The notes under the pieces were generated by a model that was given only the letters and a program-made list of their open reading frames with translations, did no database searches and was not told the origin of the DNA. 64,000 nt of DNA, taken from the NCBI RefSeq assembly GCF_011516635.5, contig NZ_CP096255.1:434001-498000 (forward strand), written 5' to 3'. Of this stretch, positions 1 to 9,040 are shown in pieces (the stretch's first letter is position 1; each line of letters begins with the position of its first letter). The position numbers were made by a program, and so were the translations under genes. The DNA comes from Bradyrhizobium barranii subsp. apii (GTDB lineage: Bacteria > Pseudomonadota > Alphaproteobacteria > Rhizobiales > Xanthobacteraceae).

Positions 1-221
1 AGACAAGCCAACGGTTGCAATTTTAAATCGAAATCCTTGTCGTCGAATGGTCGTGAATATTGACCGATTCCGTGCCGATCTGAGCCAGTCGGATGTTGCC
101 CCTGCCAAACAAGAGGTTTTCTGAAAAAATATCGCTCAAATGCCTGAACCAATTTGGGTTTGAGATTGCACCTATAGTTGAGGTGCGACAATCTGCCTTC
201 CAATCACAAACGGAGGAAGTC

Positions 222-1865
222 ATGGCAAGCTCGACCACGCGCGTGACGCTGGCGAACAGCGCACGGAAATTGCCGAAGGGGGCCAAGCTCGTCGGCGCGG
301 CCGATCCCAAGCAGGAAATCGAGATCAGCGTCCGCCTGCGCGCGAAGCGTGCCGACGATGAGCAGGTGATGCCGCTCGGCGCGCAACCGCCGCGCGAGCG
401 GCAGTATCTCTCGCGTGCCGAGTTCGGCGCAGAGATGGGCGCGGATACCGCCGACGTCGCCAAGATCGACGATTTCGCTCATCACCACGATCTCAACGTC
501 AAGAGCGTGCATCTGGCGTCCCGCACCGTGAAGCTGACCGGGACGGTGAAGGCCATGAGCGCAGCCTTCGGCGTCAAGCTCAACAAGGTCAGATACGAGG
601 GCGCGACCCATCGCATGCGTAAAGGTAGCGTGCAGATCCCGGCCGAGCTCGCAGGTATCGTGGTCGGCGTGCACGGCCTGGACAACCGGCCGGTGGCGCA
701 ACCCCACTTCCGCCGCAAGCTGCCGCAGAAGGGCGCAGCCGCACGCGCCGCGCAGGGCGGCAGCTTCTCGGTCGATCAGATCGCCCAGCTCTACAATTTC
801 CCGGGCGGCGAGACCGGCGCCGGCCAGTGCATCGCCATCATCGAGCTCAACGACATCGACCAGAAGGGCCATCCCACGGGCGCCGGCTACAAAACGTCAG
901 ACCTGCGCACCTTCTTCAAGAAGGCGGGCATCGCGATGCCGAAGATCGCACCCGCGAGCGTCGACGGCGGCGCCAACAAGCCCGGCCATTCCGACGCCGA
1001 CGGCGAGGTCGTGCTCGACATCGAGGTGGCCGGTGCGATCGCACCCGGCGCCAGGATCGTGGTCTATTTCGCGCCCAACACCACCAACGGCTTCATCGAT
1101 GCGGTCAAGGCCGCCGTCCACGACACCGCGCGAAAACCTTCGGTGATCTCGATCAGCTGGGGCGGGCCGGAAGACCAGGAAGGCTCGCAGCAATTCGTCG
1201 ACGGCCTGAACGAGGCGATCCGCGACGCCGCCGCGATGGGCGTCACCGTCTGCGTTGCCTCCGGCGACAATGGTTCGGCTGACATGGGTGCGGACTGGGA
1301 CGGCAAGCCACATGCAGATTTCCCGGCCTCGAGCCCGTTTGCACTCGCCTGCGGCGGCACCAATCTGAAGGCGCCGAACGGCCAGATCAACGAGGTGGTC
1401 TGGAACGGCGGGCCGCAGGGCGGCGCAGGCGGCGGCGGCGTCAGCGTCGTGTTCCCGCGGCCGCAATACCAGGCCCAGGCCCATGTGCCGAAATCACCGA
1501 CGCATCACAACGGCCGCGGGGTGCCCGATGTTGCCGGCGATGCCGATCCTGCGACCGGCTACCAGATCTTCCTCAACGGCGTCGGCACCACCATCGGCGG
1601 CACAAGTGCCGTGGCGCCGCTGATGGCGGGGTTGATCGCGCGCATCAACGAGGCGACGACGAAGAAATTCGGCAAGACCGTCGGCTTCATCAACCCGCTG
1701 ATCTATGCCGCGCACACACAAGGCGTGTTCCGCGACATCACGGTCGGCAACAATGACATCACCGGCGATCTGCACGGCATGTACAAGGCCGGCCCCGGCT
1801 GGGACGCCTGCTCCGGCCTCGGCGTCCCCAATGGCGAAGCGCTGCAGAATTTGCTCTCGGCGTGA
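222..1865 (+). CDS. S53 family peptidase (sedolisin / pro-kumamolisin type)
   Basis: Serine-carboxyl endopeptidase of 547 aa. I chose the ATG at 222 because GGAGG sits 6 bases upstream; an in-frame ATG at 93 is preceded by no such site and would add a composition unlike the rest. Residues about 35-165 match the pro-kumamolisin activation domain. The catalytic domain follows, with Glu262 and Asp266 in GEVVLDIE, an oxyanion Asp near 349 in ASGDNGS, and the nucleophile Ser462 in GGTSAVAP. An FRDITVG motif near 505 is the usual start of the C-terminal calcium site. Length and order fit the family. No classical signal peptide is visible, so export is unclear. It stands alone, followed by a dispersed repeat and then an island integrase. 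Confidence 0.93.
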   Translation: MASSTTRVTLANSARKLPKGAKLVGAADPKQEIEISVRLRAKRADDEQVMPLGAQPPRERQYLSRAEFGAEMGADTADVAKIDDFAHHHDLNVKSVHLASRTVKLTGTVKAMSAAFGVKLNKVRYEGATHRMRKGSVQIPAELAGIVVGVHGLDNRPVAQPHFRRKLPQKGAAARAAQGGSFSVDQIAQLYNFPGGETGAGQCIAIIELNDIDQKGHPTGAGYKTSDLRTFFKKAGIAMPKIAPASVDGGANKPGHSDADGEVVLDIEVAGAIAPGARIVVYFAPNTTNGFIDAVKAAVHDTARKPSVISISWGGPEDQEGSQQFVDGLNEAIRDAAAMGVTVCVASGDNGSADMGADWDGKPHADFPASSPFALACGGTNLKAPNGQINEVVWNGGPQGGAGGGGVSVVFPRPQYQAQAHVPKSPTHHNGRGVPDVAGDADPATGYQIFLNGVGTTIGGTSAVAPLMAGLIARINEATTKKFGKTVGFINPLIYAAHTQGVFRDITVGNNDITGDLHGMYKAGPGWDACSGLGVPNGEALQNLLSA

Positions 1866-1878
1866 GGTTTGTCTCTTC

Positions 1879-2012
1879 CTTCTCCCCTTGTGGGAGAAGG
1901 TGGCGCGAAGCGCCGGATGAGGGGTGTGCTTCCGCGAGTTCAGAATTCGCGGAGAAATACCCCTCACCCGTCTCACCGCTGCGCGGTGAGCCACCCTCTA
2001 CCACAAGGGGAG
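1879..2012. repeat. Dispersed palindromic repeat, family A
   Basis: Begins with CTTCTCCCCTTGTGGGAGAAGG followed by GGCGCGAAGCGCC, and ends with CACAAGGGGAGA. The same element, in both halves, recurs at 27,517-27,665, and a half copy lies at 21,265-21,290. It is noncoding and lies immediately left of the integrase of island 1. Confidence 0.75.
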
Positions 2013-2168
2013 ATTTTGCGTCCCACAGGGCATCATGATATGTCATGGGCTTCTATGTAACTCATTGATCTTTCAGAAACATCTCCCACTGCGTATCACG
2101 AACTATCACGCGTTGATACCCACGCATTGGGGACATTCTGGGGGACACCCGACGGGACCACGATCATC

Positions 2169-3374
2169 ATGGCACGCAGCGTCTATTCCGACAAACTGAA
2201 GAACAGAACCAACCGGCTCAAGCTCGCGATCAGGAAGAAGCCCTACAAGGCGCAGGTCGCTCCCGGCATCTTCCTCGCCTATCGCAGAAACGAAGGACCG
2301 GGCACGTGGAGCGTTCAAGCCGGATGGCTGAAGCGGTTCGCCATCGCCGACGACTTCGAGAACGCCAACAACAAAAGCGTCATGACGTTCTATCAGGCGC
2401 AGGCGCACGCCCTGAAGATGGCGCGCGGCAGCGAAGGCGACAGCGACAAGCCGGTGACGGTCGCCGAAGCGATCGACGCCTATGAGACCGACCTCGCGGC
2501 GCGCGGCGGCATCAAGTACAACGCGACATCGCTTCGCGGGCATCTGTCCCCGGCGATGCTGTCAAAGGTGGTGATGCTGCTGACCGAGACTGAGTTGAGC
2601 GACTGGCGCAACGGGCTGGTCGCCAAGGGTCTCAAGCTGTCATCCGCCAACCGCATCGGCAAATCGTTCAAGGCGGCGCTGGCGCTCGCCGCCAAGCGCG
2701 ACAAGAAGCGGATCACCAACAGCGCGGCATGGAAGGAGGGGCTCAAGCCGCAGAAGGCGAAGGGCAGCAACGCCCCACCGCGCGACAACTACTATCTGCC
2801 GGACGGCACCATCCTCGCCATCGTCCGCGAATGCTACGTTGAGGACGCCGATTTCGGCGCGCTGATCGACACGCTGGCCGGGACCGGCGTTCGCGAAAGC
2901 CAAGCGTTGAAGCTTTGGCCCGATGATTTGCAGGACGACGACGCCGAAGCGCCGCGCCTGATGATGCACTGCTCCGCCAAGGGCAGGGACCGCGATCCCG
3001 AACAGCGCGCGTTGCCGATCACGCCCAAGCTGGCCGAGATGCTGCGCGCGCGGGCGATTGCGCGAGGGGCGAACCGCCTGTTGTTCGACCGCATCTGGAA
3101 TTTGTCGGCGCGCTTCCGGGCCGTTCTGGAGCGGCTCGACCTCGACCTCGACCTGTCGCTGACGCCGTACACGTTGAGGCATAGCTCCATCATCCGGCAA
3201 ATCCGCAGCAACACGCCGCTGCGCCTCATCGCCTTCACCCACGACACCAGCGTTGTTGAAATCGAGCGCACCTATGCGCGCTATCTGAACCACGCATCGG
3301 ACGATGCGCGGAAGGGGCTGCTCGCCGACGCGATGCCGCCTGCGGACAACGTGGTCCGGTTGGCGCGAGGATGA
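2169..3374 (+). CDS. Tyrosine-type site-specific integrase of island 1
   Basis: A recombinase of about 401 aa that would integrate and excise the surrounding element. The C-terminal catalytic domain shows the first Arg in GTGVRES, the HxxR-type box in TLRHSSIIR, a late His in FTHDTS and the nucleophile Tyr in ERTYARYL. The N-terminal part (about residues 1-110) is basic and probably binds arm sites. I prefer the ATG at 2169; an upstream ATG at 2127 lies inside a tract with two GGGGACA boxes, which look more like integrase or promoter sites. It is the first gene of the island and is followed by a terminator-like hairpin. Confidence 0.9.
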   Translation: MARSVYSDKLKNRTNRLKLAIRKKPYKAQVAPGIFLAYRRNEGPGTWSVQAGWLKRFAIADDFENANNKSVMTFYQAQAHALKMARGSEGDSDKPVTVAEAIDAYETDLAARGGIKYNATSLRGHLSPAMLSKVVMLLTETELSDWRNGLVAKGLKLSSANRIGKSFKAALALAAKRDKKRITNSAAWKEGLKPQKAKGSNAPPRDNYYLPDGTILAIVRECYVEDADFGALIDTLAGTGVRESQALKLWPDDLQDDDAEAPRLMMHCSAKGRDRDPEQRALPITPKLAEMLRARAIARGANRLLFDRIWNLSARFRAVLERLDLDLDLSLTPYTLRHSSIIRQIRSNTPLRLIAFTHDTSVVEIERTYARYLNHASDDARKGLLADAMPPADNVVRLARG

Positions 3375-3384
3375 GACAGCGACT

Positions 3385-3413
3385 GGGCTGGGGGCTCAAC
3401 GAACCCCCGGCCC
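3385..3413 (+). terminator. Hairpin after integrase
   Basis: GGGCTGGGGG and CCCCCGGCCC form a 10-bp stem with one G-U pair and a 9-base loop, starting 10 bases after the integrase stop. There is no T run, so the terminator role is inferred. Confidence 0.5.
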
Positions 3414-3759
3414 GTCACGGCGTGGGGGACAGCGATCAAACCTCACAGCCACATCTTTCTGGGAGATTGGAATTTCGCTGGGCAGGGCATTAGATCGGCG
3501 CGTTCATCACACCGACAAAACTTGACCATTTTCGTGGCTGACTTTATCGTCATGAAGCTAGCAACTAACCGGCGACGGTCTGTTGCGGCCATTCCACGCA
3601 GCAGAGCGATCTTTGGGTTGCTCCACGCGGAATGCATCAGAGCAACGGCTCGATGAAATAGCGGTATTGCGGAGCCCATGAGTGGCTGACTGATCCGTCC
3701 GACCGTGCGCAAGCAGCACGGAAGTTTCCACACGCGGAAGCCCGGAGAGGTTCAGTCAA
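3414..3759. other. Gene-free stretch after integrase
   Basis: About 345 bases with lower GC than the flanks and no ORF with coding character. It carries the promoter region of the following small regulators. I see no tRNA and no clear attachment repeat. Confidence 0.5.
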
Positions 3760-4017
3760 ATGTCCGATCAATCCATCGTCAGTTCGTCCTCCGCCGCGCT
3801 GCGTTCAGCGCGCGGCGCTGCTGCGCGCGGCAGAAACGCAAGGCGGGTCGCGGGCAACGTCAAGCTGGTCATCATGATCCCGCCCGATGTCCGGAAGTGG
3901 CTGGAAAACCGCGCGACCTATTTTGGCGCGACGATCAGTTCTGAGGTGTCCCGCTGTTGCCGCGCCCGCATGGAGGAAGAAGCGGGCACGACGCCTCCGG
4001 CTGATGCCGCGAAGTGA
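3760..4017 (+). CDS. Ribbon-helix-helix DNA-binding protein
   Basis: 85 aa with a basic, Ser/Ala/Arg-rich N-terminus (about 1-35). An Arc/MetJ-like segment follows: a short strand ending in VIMIPPDV and two helices through SSEVSRCCRARME. Such proteins usually repress integrase or transfer genes of mobile elements. The next gene starts within its stop codon, so the two are translationally coupled. GGAGAGG lies about 13 bases upstream. Family assignment rests on pattern only. Confidence 0.65.
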   Translation: MSDQSIVSSSSAALRSARGAAARGRNARRVAGNVKLVIMIPPDVRKWLENRATYFGATISSEVSRCCRARMEEEAGTTPPADAAK

Positions 4018-4292
4018 TGCCCATGAGCCACCATGAGGCCAAAATGCGCGACGACGTTCAAAATGAATTGGTGCCGCTGGCTGACCGATTTTCGCTGTCC
4101 CCGGAGGAAGCGAGCGCGCTGACCGGGATCGGGACGACACGCATTCGCGAGGCCGCCGCCAGCGGCGATCTGCAAGCCCGCAAGCACGGCACGCGCACGA
4201 TCATCCTGCCGGACGATCTGAAGGCATGGCTCAAGTCGCTGCCGAAGGTGGCGAAAAAGCAGCCGCCGCAGGTCGAGACAACCACCACCTGA
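4017..4292 (+). CDS. Excisionase-like helix-turn-helix protein
   Basis: About 91 aa. Residues about 25-70 read as a MerR/excisionase-type HTH: SPEEASALTGIGTTRIREAA, then a wing with HGTRTIILPDDLKAWL. Such proteins direct excision or regulate element genes. The start is ambiguous: GTG 4014, ATG 4017 and ATG 4023 all overlap or follow the RHH stop. A strong hairpin follows 8 bases after the stop. Confidence 0.7.
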   Translation: MPMSHHEAKMRDDVQNELVPLADRFSLSPEEASALTGIGTTRIREAAASGDLQARKHGTRTIILPDDLKAWLKSLPKVAKKQPPQVETTTT

Positions 4293-4300
4293 AACGACAG

Positions 4301-4325
4301 CGCCAGCCGAGCAACTCGGCTGGCG
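4301..4325 (+). terminator. Perfect 11-bp hairpin
   Basis: CGCCAGCCGAG, loop CAA, CTCGGCTGGCG. It lies 8 bases after the excisionase-like gene and separates it from the ParB-like gene. Confidence 0.6.
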
Positions 4326-4401
4326 TTCGCATATCGATGGGTCGTATCGTCTCTGCCTTGGAACAGCAGCGACGATGTACCTCTAAAACGGGGATGCATC
4401 A

Positions 4402-5382
4402 ATGCCGAACAACTCCAGCCGCAACAAGCAACCGACAAGCTGGCGCGACGTGATCCCGGTCCATCCCGCCGCCGATATGCTCCCGGAGATGACCGCCGAC
4501 GAGAAGAAGGTTCTCGAAGAGGACATCAAGAAGAACGGGCTACGCGTTCCTGTCGTGGTTTGGAAACCACAAAAAGATAGCCCGGCGCAGTTGCTCGACG
4601 GCCGCAACCGGCTCGACGCCATTCAGGCGGCCGGTATCACCATCTACGTCGAGGAGGGCGACGAACAGCATATCACTCTGTACCGACGTGATGCGGAGGA
4701 CAAATGGTGGCGAATTTCTACCCAAGCGAATGGTGGTGCCGAAATTGGCTTCGACCCCTACGCCTTCGTCATCAGCGCCAACATCCACCGCCGCCACCTG
4801 ACCGCCGAGCAGAAGCGCGAACTGATCGCCGCAGTGCTGAAGGCGCAGCCGGAGAAGTCGAACCGGCAGGTGGCGAAGGCGGTTGGCGTCAGTCATCCGC
4901 ACGTCGCCGCCGTCCGGGCCAAACTCGAAAAGTCTGGCGACGTGGAAACGGTTACCACGTCGATCGACACCAAGGGCCGCAAGCAGAAGGCGCACAAGCC
5001 GGTCGCCGACAAGCCGCACGATAGCGCCGATGATGCTGGTGGTCGCGCCGAGCCGGTTCGGGAGCCGCGATTTGACGAGTTCAAGAACAGCAAAGGCAAA
5101 ATCAAATCAAGCTGCGACTTCAATCCCGAAGACCCCGACGATGTTGCCGAGCCGGGTGACAGCGACGAGGTAATTCGTCATCGCATTTTTATGCACCATG
5201 CGTCAGAGGCGTTGCGGCATGCACGCGCCATTGCTTCGCTGCGGCAGAAGGCGGCACCGCAAGAAATCACCGACGACATCATTGAGGCCGCATCTCAAGC
5301 CGCCAAGGCGTGGTCGAAGCTGATGCAGGCGCTCGATCCCGTCAGGGACGCCGATGCGACGATGCAGGAGGCAACGACGTAG
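4402..5382 (+). CDS. ParB/Srx-fold N-terminal domain protein
   Basis: 326 aa. Residues about 15-95 match the ParB N-terminal fold, with VPVVVW and the nucleotide-site motif LLDGRNRLDA. A HTH follows about 150-180 (SNRQVAKAVGVSHPHVAAV), then a charged, low-complexity tail. Proteins like this are common on integrative elements of rhizobia, where they may act in maintenance or as nucleases. No ParA partner is adjacent, so classical partitioning is doubtful. A perfect hairpin follows the stop. Confidence 0.75.
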   Translation: MPNNSSRNKQPTSWRDVIPVHPAADMLPEMTADEKKVLEEDIKKNGLRVPVVVWKPQKDSPAQLLDGRNRLDAIQAAGITIYVEEGDEQHITLYRRDAEDKWWRISTQANGGAEIGFDPYAFVISANIHRRHLTAEQKRELIAAVLKAQPEKSNRQVAKAVGVSHPHVAAVRAKLEKSGDVETVTTSIDTKGRKQKAHKPVADKPHDSADDAGGRAEPVREPRFDEFKNSKGKIKSSCDFNPEDPDDVAEPGDSDEVIRHRIFMHHASEALRHARAIASLRQKAAPQEITDDIIEAASQAAKAWSKLMQALDPVRDADATMQEATT

Positions 5383-5399
5383 CGACCAGCACTAACGGT

Positions 5400-5435
5400 G
5401 AACGCGGTCCACGCATTACCGGCGTGACCGCGTTC
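5400..5435 (+). terminator. 10-bp hairpin after ParB-like gene
   Basis: GAACGCGGTC and GACCGCGTTC pair perfectly around a 16-base loop, 18 bases after the stop codon. No T run follows. Confidence 0.5.
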
Positions 5436-5621
5436 TAAACTAGCACCATCCCCTGATCTTGCGCCGGGCGGGCGGTCGATCAGGATCATCCTCTCCCAGC
5501 TTTCCACGGCGTCGAAGGGACGCGCGAAAACTATGTCATCACAGTCCCGCACTCAAGCTCGAACCATCAACCAGCCGATCGACCCAGCCGACGCGATGGC
5601 GTGCTCTCTCGGAGACGAGCC

Positions 5622-6518
5622 ATGAGCAGCGGCCAGCCGATCTCCGGGCACAGGGGCCGCGATCAATGGATTTGTGCGATCCTCACCCACCATGACCTGA
5701 TGACGCCGCTCGAACTCCGGGTTGCTGTCCGGCTCGGCATCTTCTTCAACTGCAAAACCGGCCAGTGCGATCCCGGCTATGCGAGGCTCGCGAAAGAGCT
5801 TTGCATTTCACCTCGCTCGGCGCGGCGGTGTGTTGCCGCGCTGGTTTCTTACGGCTTGGTCGGTCGCGATGAAGGCGCTGGCGGAAGCCACGATCAGAAG
5901 CAGAATTTCTCTCTGTTCATGCCTGTACGGGGGACCGACAGCATGTCCCCCGTACGGAGGACCGCCAGCGTGTCCCCCGTCGAGACGGAACAACCGGATC
6001 GGCACGGGGGACAAAAACACGGGGGAACGGGGGACCAAAACAGGGTGGGACGGGGGACAATACGCCGTCCCACTAAAGAACCTGATGAACCTGAGGAACC
6101 TGATAGCTCGGCGGTCCCCGCCGAGCGCACCACCGATGCCGTTAGAGAGAGTGCTTCCAACAGCACCTCCCAAGACGCGTCACTTCCCGCGACGGATGGA
6201 CCTGTACCGCGCACCGCTCACGCGGCGCTGAAACAACCGCTGGCAGAGCAAGAGCAACCACCACCTGGCCGAGCCACTTCTAAAAAAATGGGGCGTCCCG
6301 TGAACGCGGACGCGGACCCCGCCTTCGCCGAAGTCTACCAGCGTGGCCGTGAAGTCCTTGGTGACGACGCCGACGCGGTGATCACCGAGTTGCTCGCGGC
6401 CCACGACGGCTACGCTGAGTGCGCGCTCGACACGCTGGCCGTCGCCGATGAGGAGAGCGATCCGCGCCAGTACATCGAGAAGGACATTGAGGCTGCGCGC
6501 AGGACCGGCAGGCAATGA
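5622..6518 (+). CDS. Winged-helix (replication-initiator-like) protein
   Basis: 298 aa from the ATG at 5622, with GGAGACGAG just upstream. Residues about 10-100 form a helix-turn-helix of the type found in island and plasmid initiator-like proteins (CDPGYARLAKELCISPRSARR, then a wing). The middle (about 100-220) is low-complexity and disordered and contains a 9-residue tandem repeat encoded by the GGGGGAC-rich DNA at 5,925-6,060. The C-terminal 75 residues are helical and acidic. I cannot tell a true replication initiator from a regulator. Confidence 0.6.
   Translation: MSSGQPISGHRGRDQWICAILTHHDLMTPLELRVAVRLGIFFNCKTGQCDPGYARLAKELCISPRSARRCVAALVSYGLVGRDEGAGGSHDQKQNFSLFMPVRGTDSMSPVRRTASVSPVETEQPDRHGGQKHGGTGDQNRVGRGTIRRPTKEPDEPEEPDSSAVPAERTTDAVRESASNSTSQDASLPATDGPVPRTAHAALKQPLAEQEQPPPGRATSKKMGRPVNADADPAFAEVYQRGREVLGDDADAVITELLAAHDGYAECALDTLAVADEESDPRQYIEKDIEAARRTGRQ
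5925..6060. repeat. Iteron-like GGGGGAC boxes inside the wHTH gene
   Basis: GTACGGGGGAC at 5,925 and GTCCCCCGTAC at 5,945 form a perfect 11-bp inverted repeat. A 27-bp unit is then repeated with few changes to 5,981. Direct CGGGGGA boxes follow at about 6,005, 6,020, 6,028 and 6,051, seven boxes in all within about 135 bases. Confidence 0.65.
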
Positions 6519-6546
6519 GGACCGAACGAGAACCGAGAGACACCAC

Positions 6547-6572
6547 CGGCCCGTCTCATGCAGAGCGGGCCG
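6547..6572 (+). terminator. 7-bp GC hairpin
   Basis: CGGCCCG and CGGGCCG pair around a 12-base loop, 29 bases after the wHTH gene. Possible terminator. Confidence 0.35.
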
Positions 6573-6666
6573 ATGATGCCAGCACCGAAGGCTGGATAGT
6601 CATCGCTGGACCAGACTACCACGATCAGACATGATCGCATGAGCAACGTGACCGGGGGGTGGTGAC

Positions 6667-7053
6667 ATGAGTACCCGTCACGAACGTCGCCGTTACCGGC
6701 GCGAGGCGTCCGGTGCGCTATTGACCTATCTGGTCGATATCGATGATCCGCTCGATGCTCATCCACTTTTGCAACGCGCTGCACGCTACTGGGGTGATGG
6801 TCTCTCGATACCCCCACATAGAGAATGCGTGACCTGCGGCGTTCAGATGTCAGGCAGGAAGTATGTCGGGGCATTGCTCCTCACCACGCCAGCAATCATT
6901 AAACCGACTACCGCCAGCGTCTTCGGGGTCTGTCGCGCGTGCTGGCTTATTCGCGATCTTTCACTGGAGGTGATAGAGCGTAAGGCAACGGAGGTGCTGC
7001 AGCCGGTGGTGCCCAACGGGAGGTTCGAGCCTCTTCGAGATACGCGACGATGA
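6667..7053 (+). CDS. Hypothetical protein with paired CxxC motifs
   Basis: 128 aa, not recognised. Visible features are an Arg-rich N-terminus, CVTCG near residue 58 and CRAC near 92, which together could bind zinc. GGGGGGTGGTG lies just before the ATG. The following gene starts at 7050 and overlaps its stop by 4 bases, so the two form an operon. Confidence 0.55.
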   Translation: MSTRHERRRYRREASGALLTYLVDIDDPLDAHPLLQRAARYWGDGLSIPPHRECVTCGVQMSGRKYVGALLLTTPAIIKPTTASVFGVCRACWLIRDLSLEVIERKATEVLQPVVPNGRFEPLRDTRR

Positions 7054-7400
7054 AGCCGGTTCGACCATCAACATTTCTAGGCGCGTTTCCGGTTGGTCGC
7101 GGGCATCCCACCCCCGCTGAAATGCTTTCGCGAGACGAGCGCGATCGATATTTGATCGCGGCGGCGGATCGATATTGCGTTGGGCTGAGCGACAATGCAG
7201 CGGCGGACGTTCTGCTCGCCGGACTGACGAGATTTCGAGAAACCGCATGGCGCAACGATGGTCCAGAGGCGCTTTGTCCCCCTCGCCATCGCGGCACCAT
7301 CCGGGAATTTTTCTGGATGATCCTGAAGGCCAGGGATCGTTTGCCCGGCTTGCGCCTCGTTCGCGAGGTCCTGCGGGCGAGCGAGCGAGATCGGGGCTGA
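7050..7400 (+). CDS. Hypothetical protein
   Basis: 116 aa, not recognised. It starts on ATGA overlapping the upstream stop, which supports it as a real coupled gene. Mostly helical with Arg/Asp-rich segments; no membrane segment or known motif is seen. Confidence 0.5.
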   Translation: MKPVRPSTFLGAFPVGRGHPTPAEMLSRDERDRYLIAAADRYCVGLSDNAAADVLLAGLTRFRETAWRNDGPEALCPPRHRGTIREFFWMILKARDRLPGLRLVREVLRASERDRG

Positions 7401-7472
7401 AGCGGACCCGGTATTTTTTGCCAACTGCCTGCGTCACCGTGTCTCCGATCATCATCGCGATGGAGGCGACAC

Positions 7473-8528
7473 ATGAGCTTCGAACCCGGACCCGCAAACC
7501 CGCAACCGTTTTCTGCTGGGGTGTACCTCCAGTCGCAACTCGACGTGATCGAGTGGCTGCCCCCCGCTGCTGCCGAACGGCTGCGGCTGCTGCGCCAGCG
7601 TGCCGCCGATGCGCATCGGCTCATTCCAGAGTTCGAGACTGTTCGTGAAGCGAGCATGGCGCGCATTGAAGCCGAAAATCGGCTGAAGACGTTGCTGGCC
7701 CATCCGCAGGATTTTGGCCGCAACCTCAAGCCGGATGATCCGCTCGTCAAAACCGCAACCAAGCATCTCGAAAAGATGACTACCGATTTGAAGCGACTGA
7801 CCGAATTGCGGGAGGTGCGGTCGGCGGCATGGCAGGCAGCATCCGCCGCGCTGGTTTCTTGCGAGAACTGGCTACGCGATGGCAGGCCGCACGGCACCAC
7901 GCTTGAGGAGATCGAGACTGAACCGCCAAAGCTGAACAAGGGCGAGGATGTTCTTTCGGGCATCGAACGCTTTCGCCGTCGCGTCCGCGAGTTGCGCGCC
8001 GATCTGCATCGCATCGCGTCCGCGCCTTACCCGTCGAGCCACGCAAAGGCGAAGATGCGTGCGCAGGTCGAGGCATTGGCGCAGCGTGGAGCGCCATCGG
8101 TCTCGCGCCTTGTCGAGCTTGATGGGCCGGTGGATTTCCAGATGCAGAGTCTGACATCGGAGGTTCACGCGGAGCGTCGTTCACTGGCCTTCACCGAAAC
8201 AGCCGACGCGCTGGCGCTGGTCGCATGGCTGCATCGTGATGCGCTGATCGCCGCGCTTGATCGCGAGATCAGCACCGAAGCCGATGATAAGGCCGCGCTG
8301 TCGCATGAAGCGCGCCAAGTTGCCGCCAGCGAAGCGCAGGGCGATTTGATCGACATCGAAAGGCAGGAAGCTGAACTTGTGGCTTCAGCGCAGATTGCCG
8401 GTCTGCCGATCGAGCATCGCGGCGACATCAACCCGCTCGCGCTGCTTGGTCTGCGGCTGATCACGGCACCGCGCCCAGACGCATCGCCGGAAACATCGCC
8501 GGGGCTTTCGTGGCTGTTGCGCCGATGA
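7473..8528 (+). CDS. Hypothetical helical protein
   Basis: 351 aa, mainly alpha-helical and charged with probable coiled coils at about 65-115 and 170-215. It contains ENRLKTLL, ERFRRRVREL and a final hydrophobic segment near LALLGLRLI. It begins 72 bases after the preceding gene on the same strand, in what appears to be an operon running from 6,667. No enzyme motif is visible. Codon use is typical of a translated gene. Confidence 0.6.
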   Translation: MSFEPGPANPQPFSAGVYLQSQLDVIEWLPPAAAERLRLLRQRAADAHRLIPEFETVREASMARIEAENRLKTLLAHPQDFGRNLKPDDPLVKTATKHLEKMTTDLKRLTELREVRSAAWQAASAALVSCENWLRDGRPHGTTLEEIETEPPKLNKGEDVLSGIERFRRRVRELRADLHRIASAPYPSSHAKAKMRAQVEALAQRGAPSVSRLVELDGPVDFQMQSLTSEVHAERRSLAFTETADALALVAWLHRDALIAALDREISTEADDKAALSHEARQVAASEAQGDLIDIERQEAELVASAQIAGLPIEHRGDINPLALLGLRLITAPRPDASPETSPGLSWLLRR

Positions 8529-8851
8529 ACACCAATCGTGCAGCCGGTGGGCTCGCTGCCTGCTTCCTCACCGGCATGCACGGGCGCGGGACTGGTCTGT
8601 CAAGCAGCCCGTCCCGCGCCACCCTCTACCACGAACCGCGCCGCCGGGCACTTGGCATGCCGGGCGGCGCGCAGGGCGAGGCATCTGCTGGCGCGGATGT
8701 CTGGCTCCAGGCGGAACGCACGCTCCTGCGTTCCGCCCACCAAAACGCGACGGGGCCATGTGGCCAAGGCGGCGAGCCGTCGCGTCAGGGTCGAGGTGCT
8801 GCTGACGCGGCATCTCGACCCGCCTCTTTCGATCCTTGACGTGAGACCGTG
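8529..8851. other. Gene-free stretch with two strong hairpins
   Basis: Overlapping frames here have no consistent coding signal. Two stable hairpins are present: 8,638-8,670 (13-base arms, one mismatch, 7-base loop) and 8,710-8,737 (GGCGGAACGCA, loop CGCTCC, TGCGTTCCGCC, perfect 11 bp). They could be terminators or a structured RNA. Confidence 0.5.
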
Positions 8852-9040
8852 ATGACCGACGCCACCGACATCGTCCGCACTGAGATTGCCGCGATCGACA
8901 ATAGAGCCTGCTACAGCGGTTTTGACGTAGGTCGGGTGTCAACACCCGCCCGGACCGAAAAAACGAATGTGAGCCGCCTCGCTGACTCGGCAAGCCGCCG
9001 TTCAGGCGAAGTGTCCGACATGCAGGAGGCGGCGGAGTGA
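8852..9040 (+). CDS. Possible small hypothetical protein
   Basis: 62 aa, unrecognised, polar, probably helical at its start (DIVRTEIAAID). Kept because its stop overlaps the GTG start of the next, better-supported gene. May be spurious. Confidence 0.3.
   Translation: MTDATDIVRTEIAAIDNRACYSGFDVGRVSTPARTEKTNVSRLADSASRRSGEVSDMQEAAE

Noticed and set aside
3443..3733. 96-residue minus-strand ORF after the integrase
   Set aside because: No ribosome site, no recognisable domain and poor codon bias.
4402..5382. Plasmid partition locus
   Set aside because: No ParA and no parS-like palindromes nearby; integrase and context indicate an integrative element.
5925..6060. CRISPR-like array
   Set aside because: Boxes are short, unequally spaced and in mixed orientation inside a coding frame; no cas genes. 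No CRISPR was seen elsewhere.
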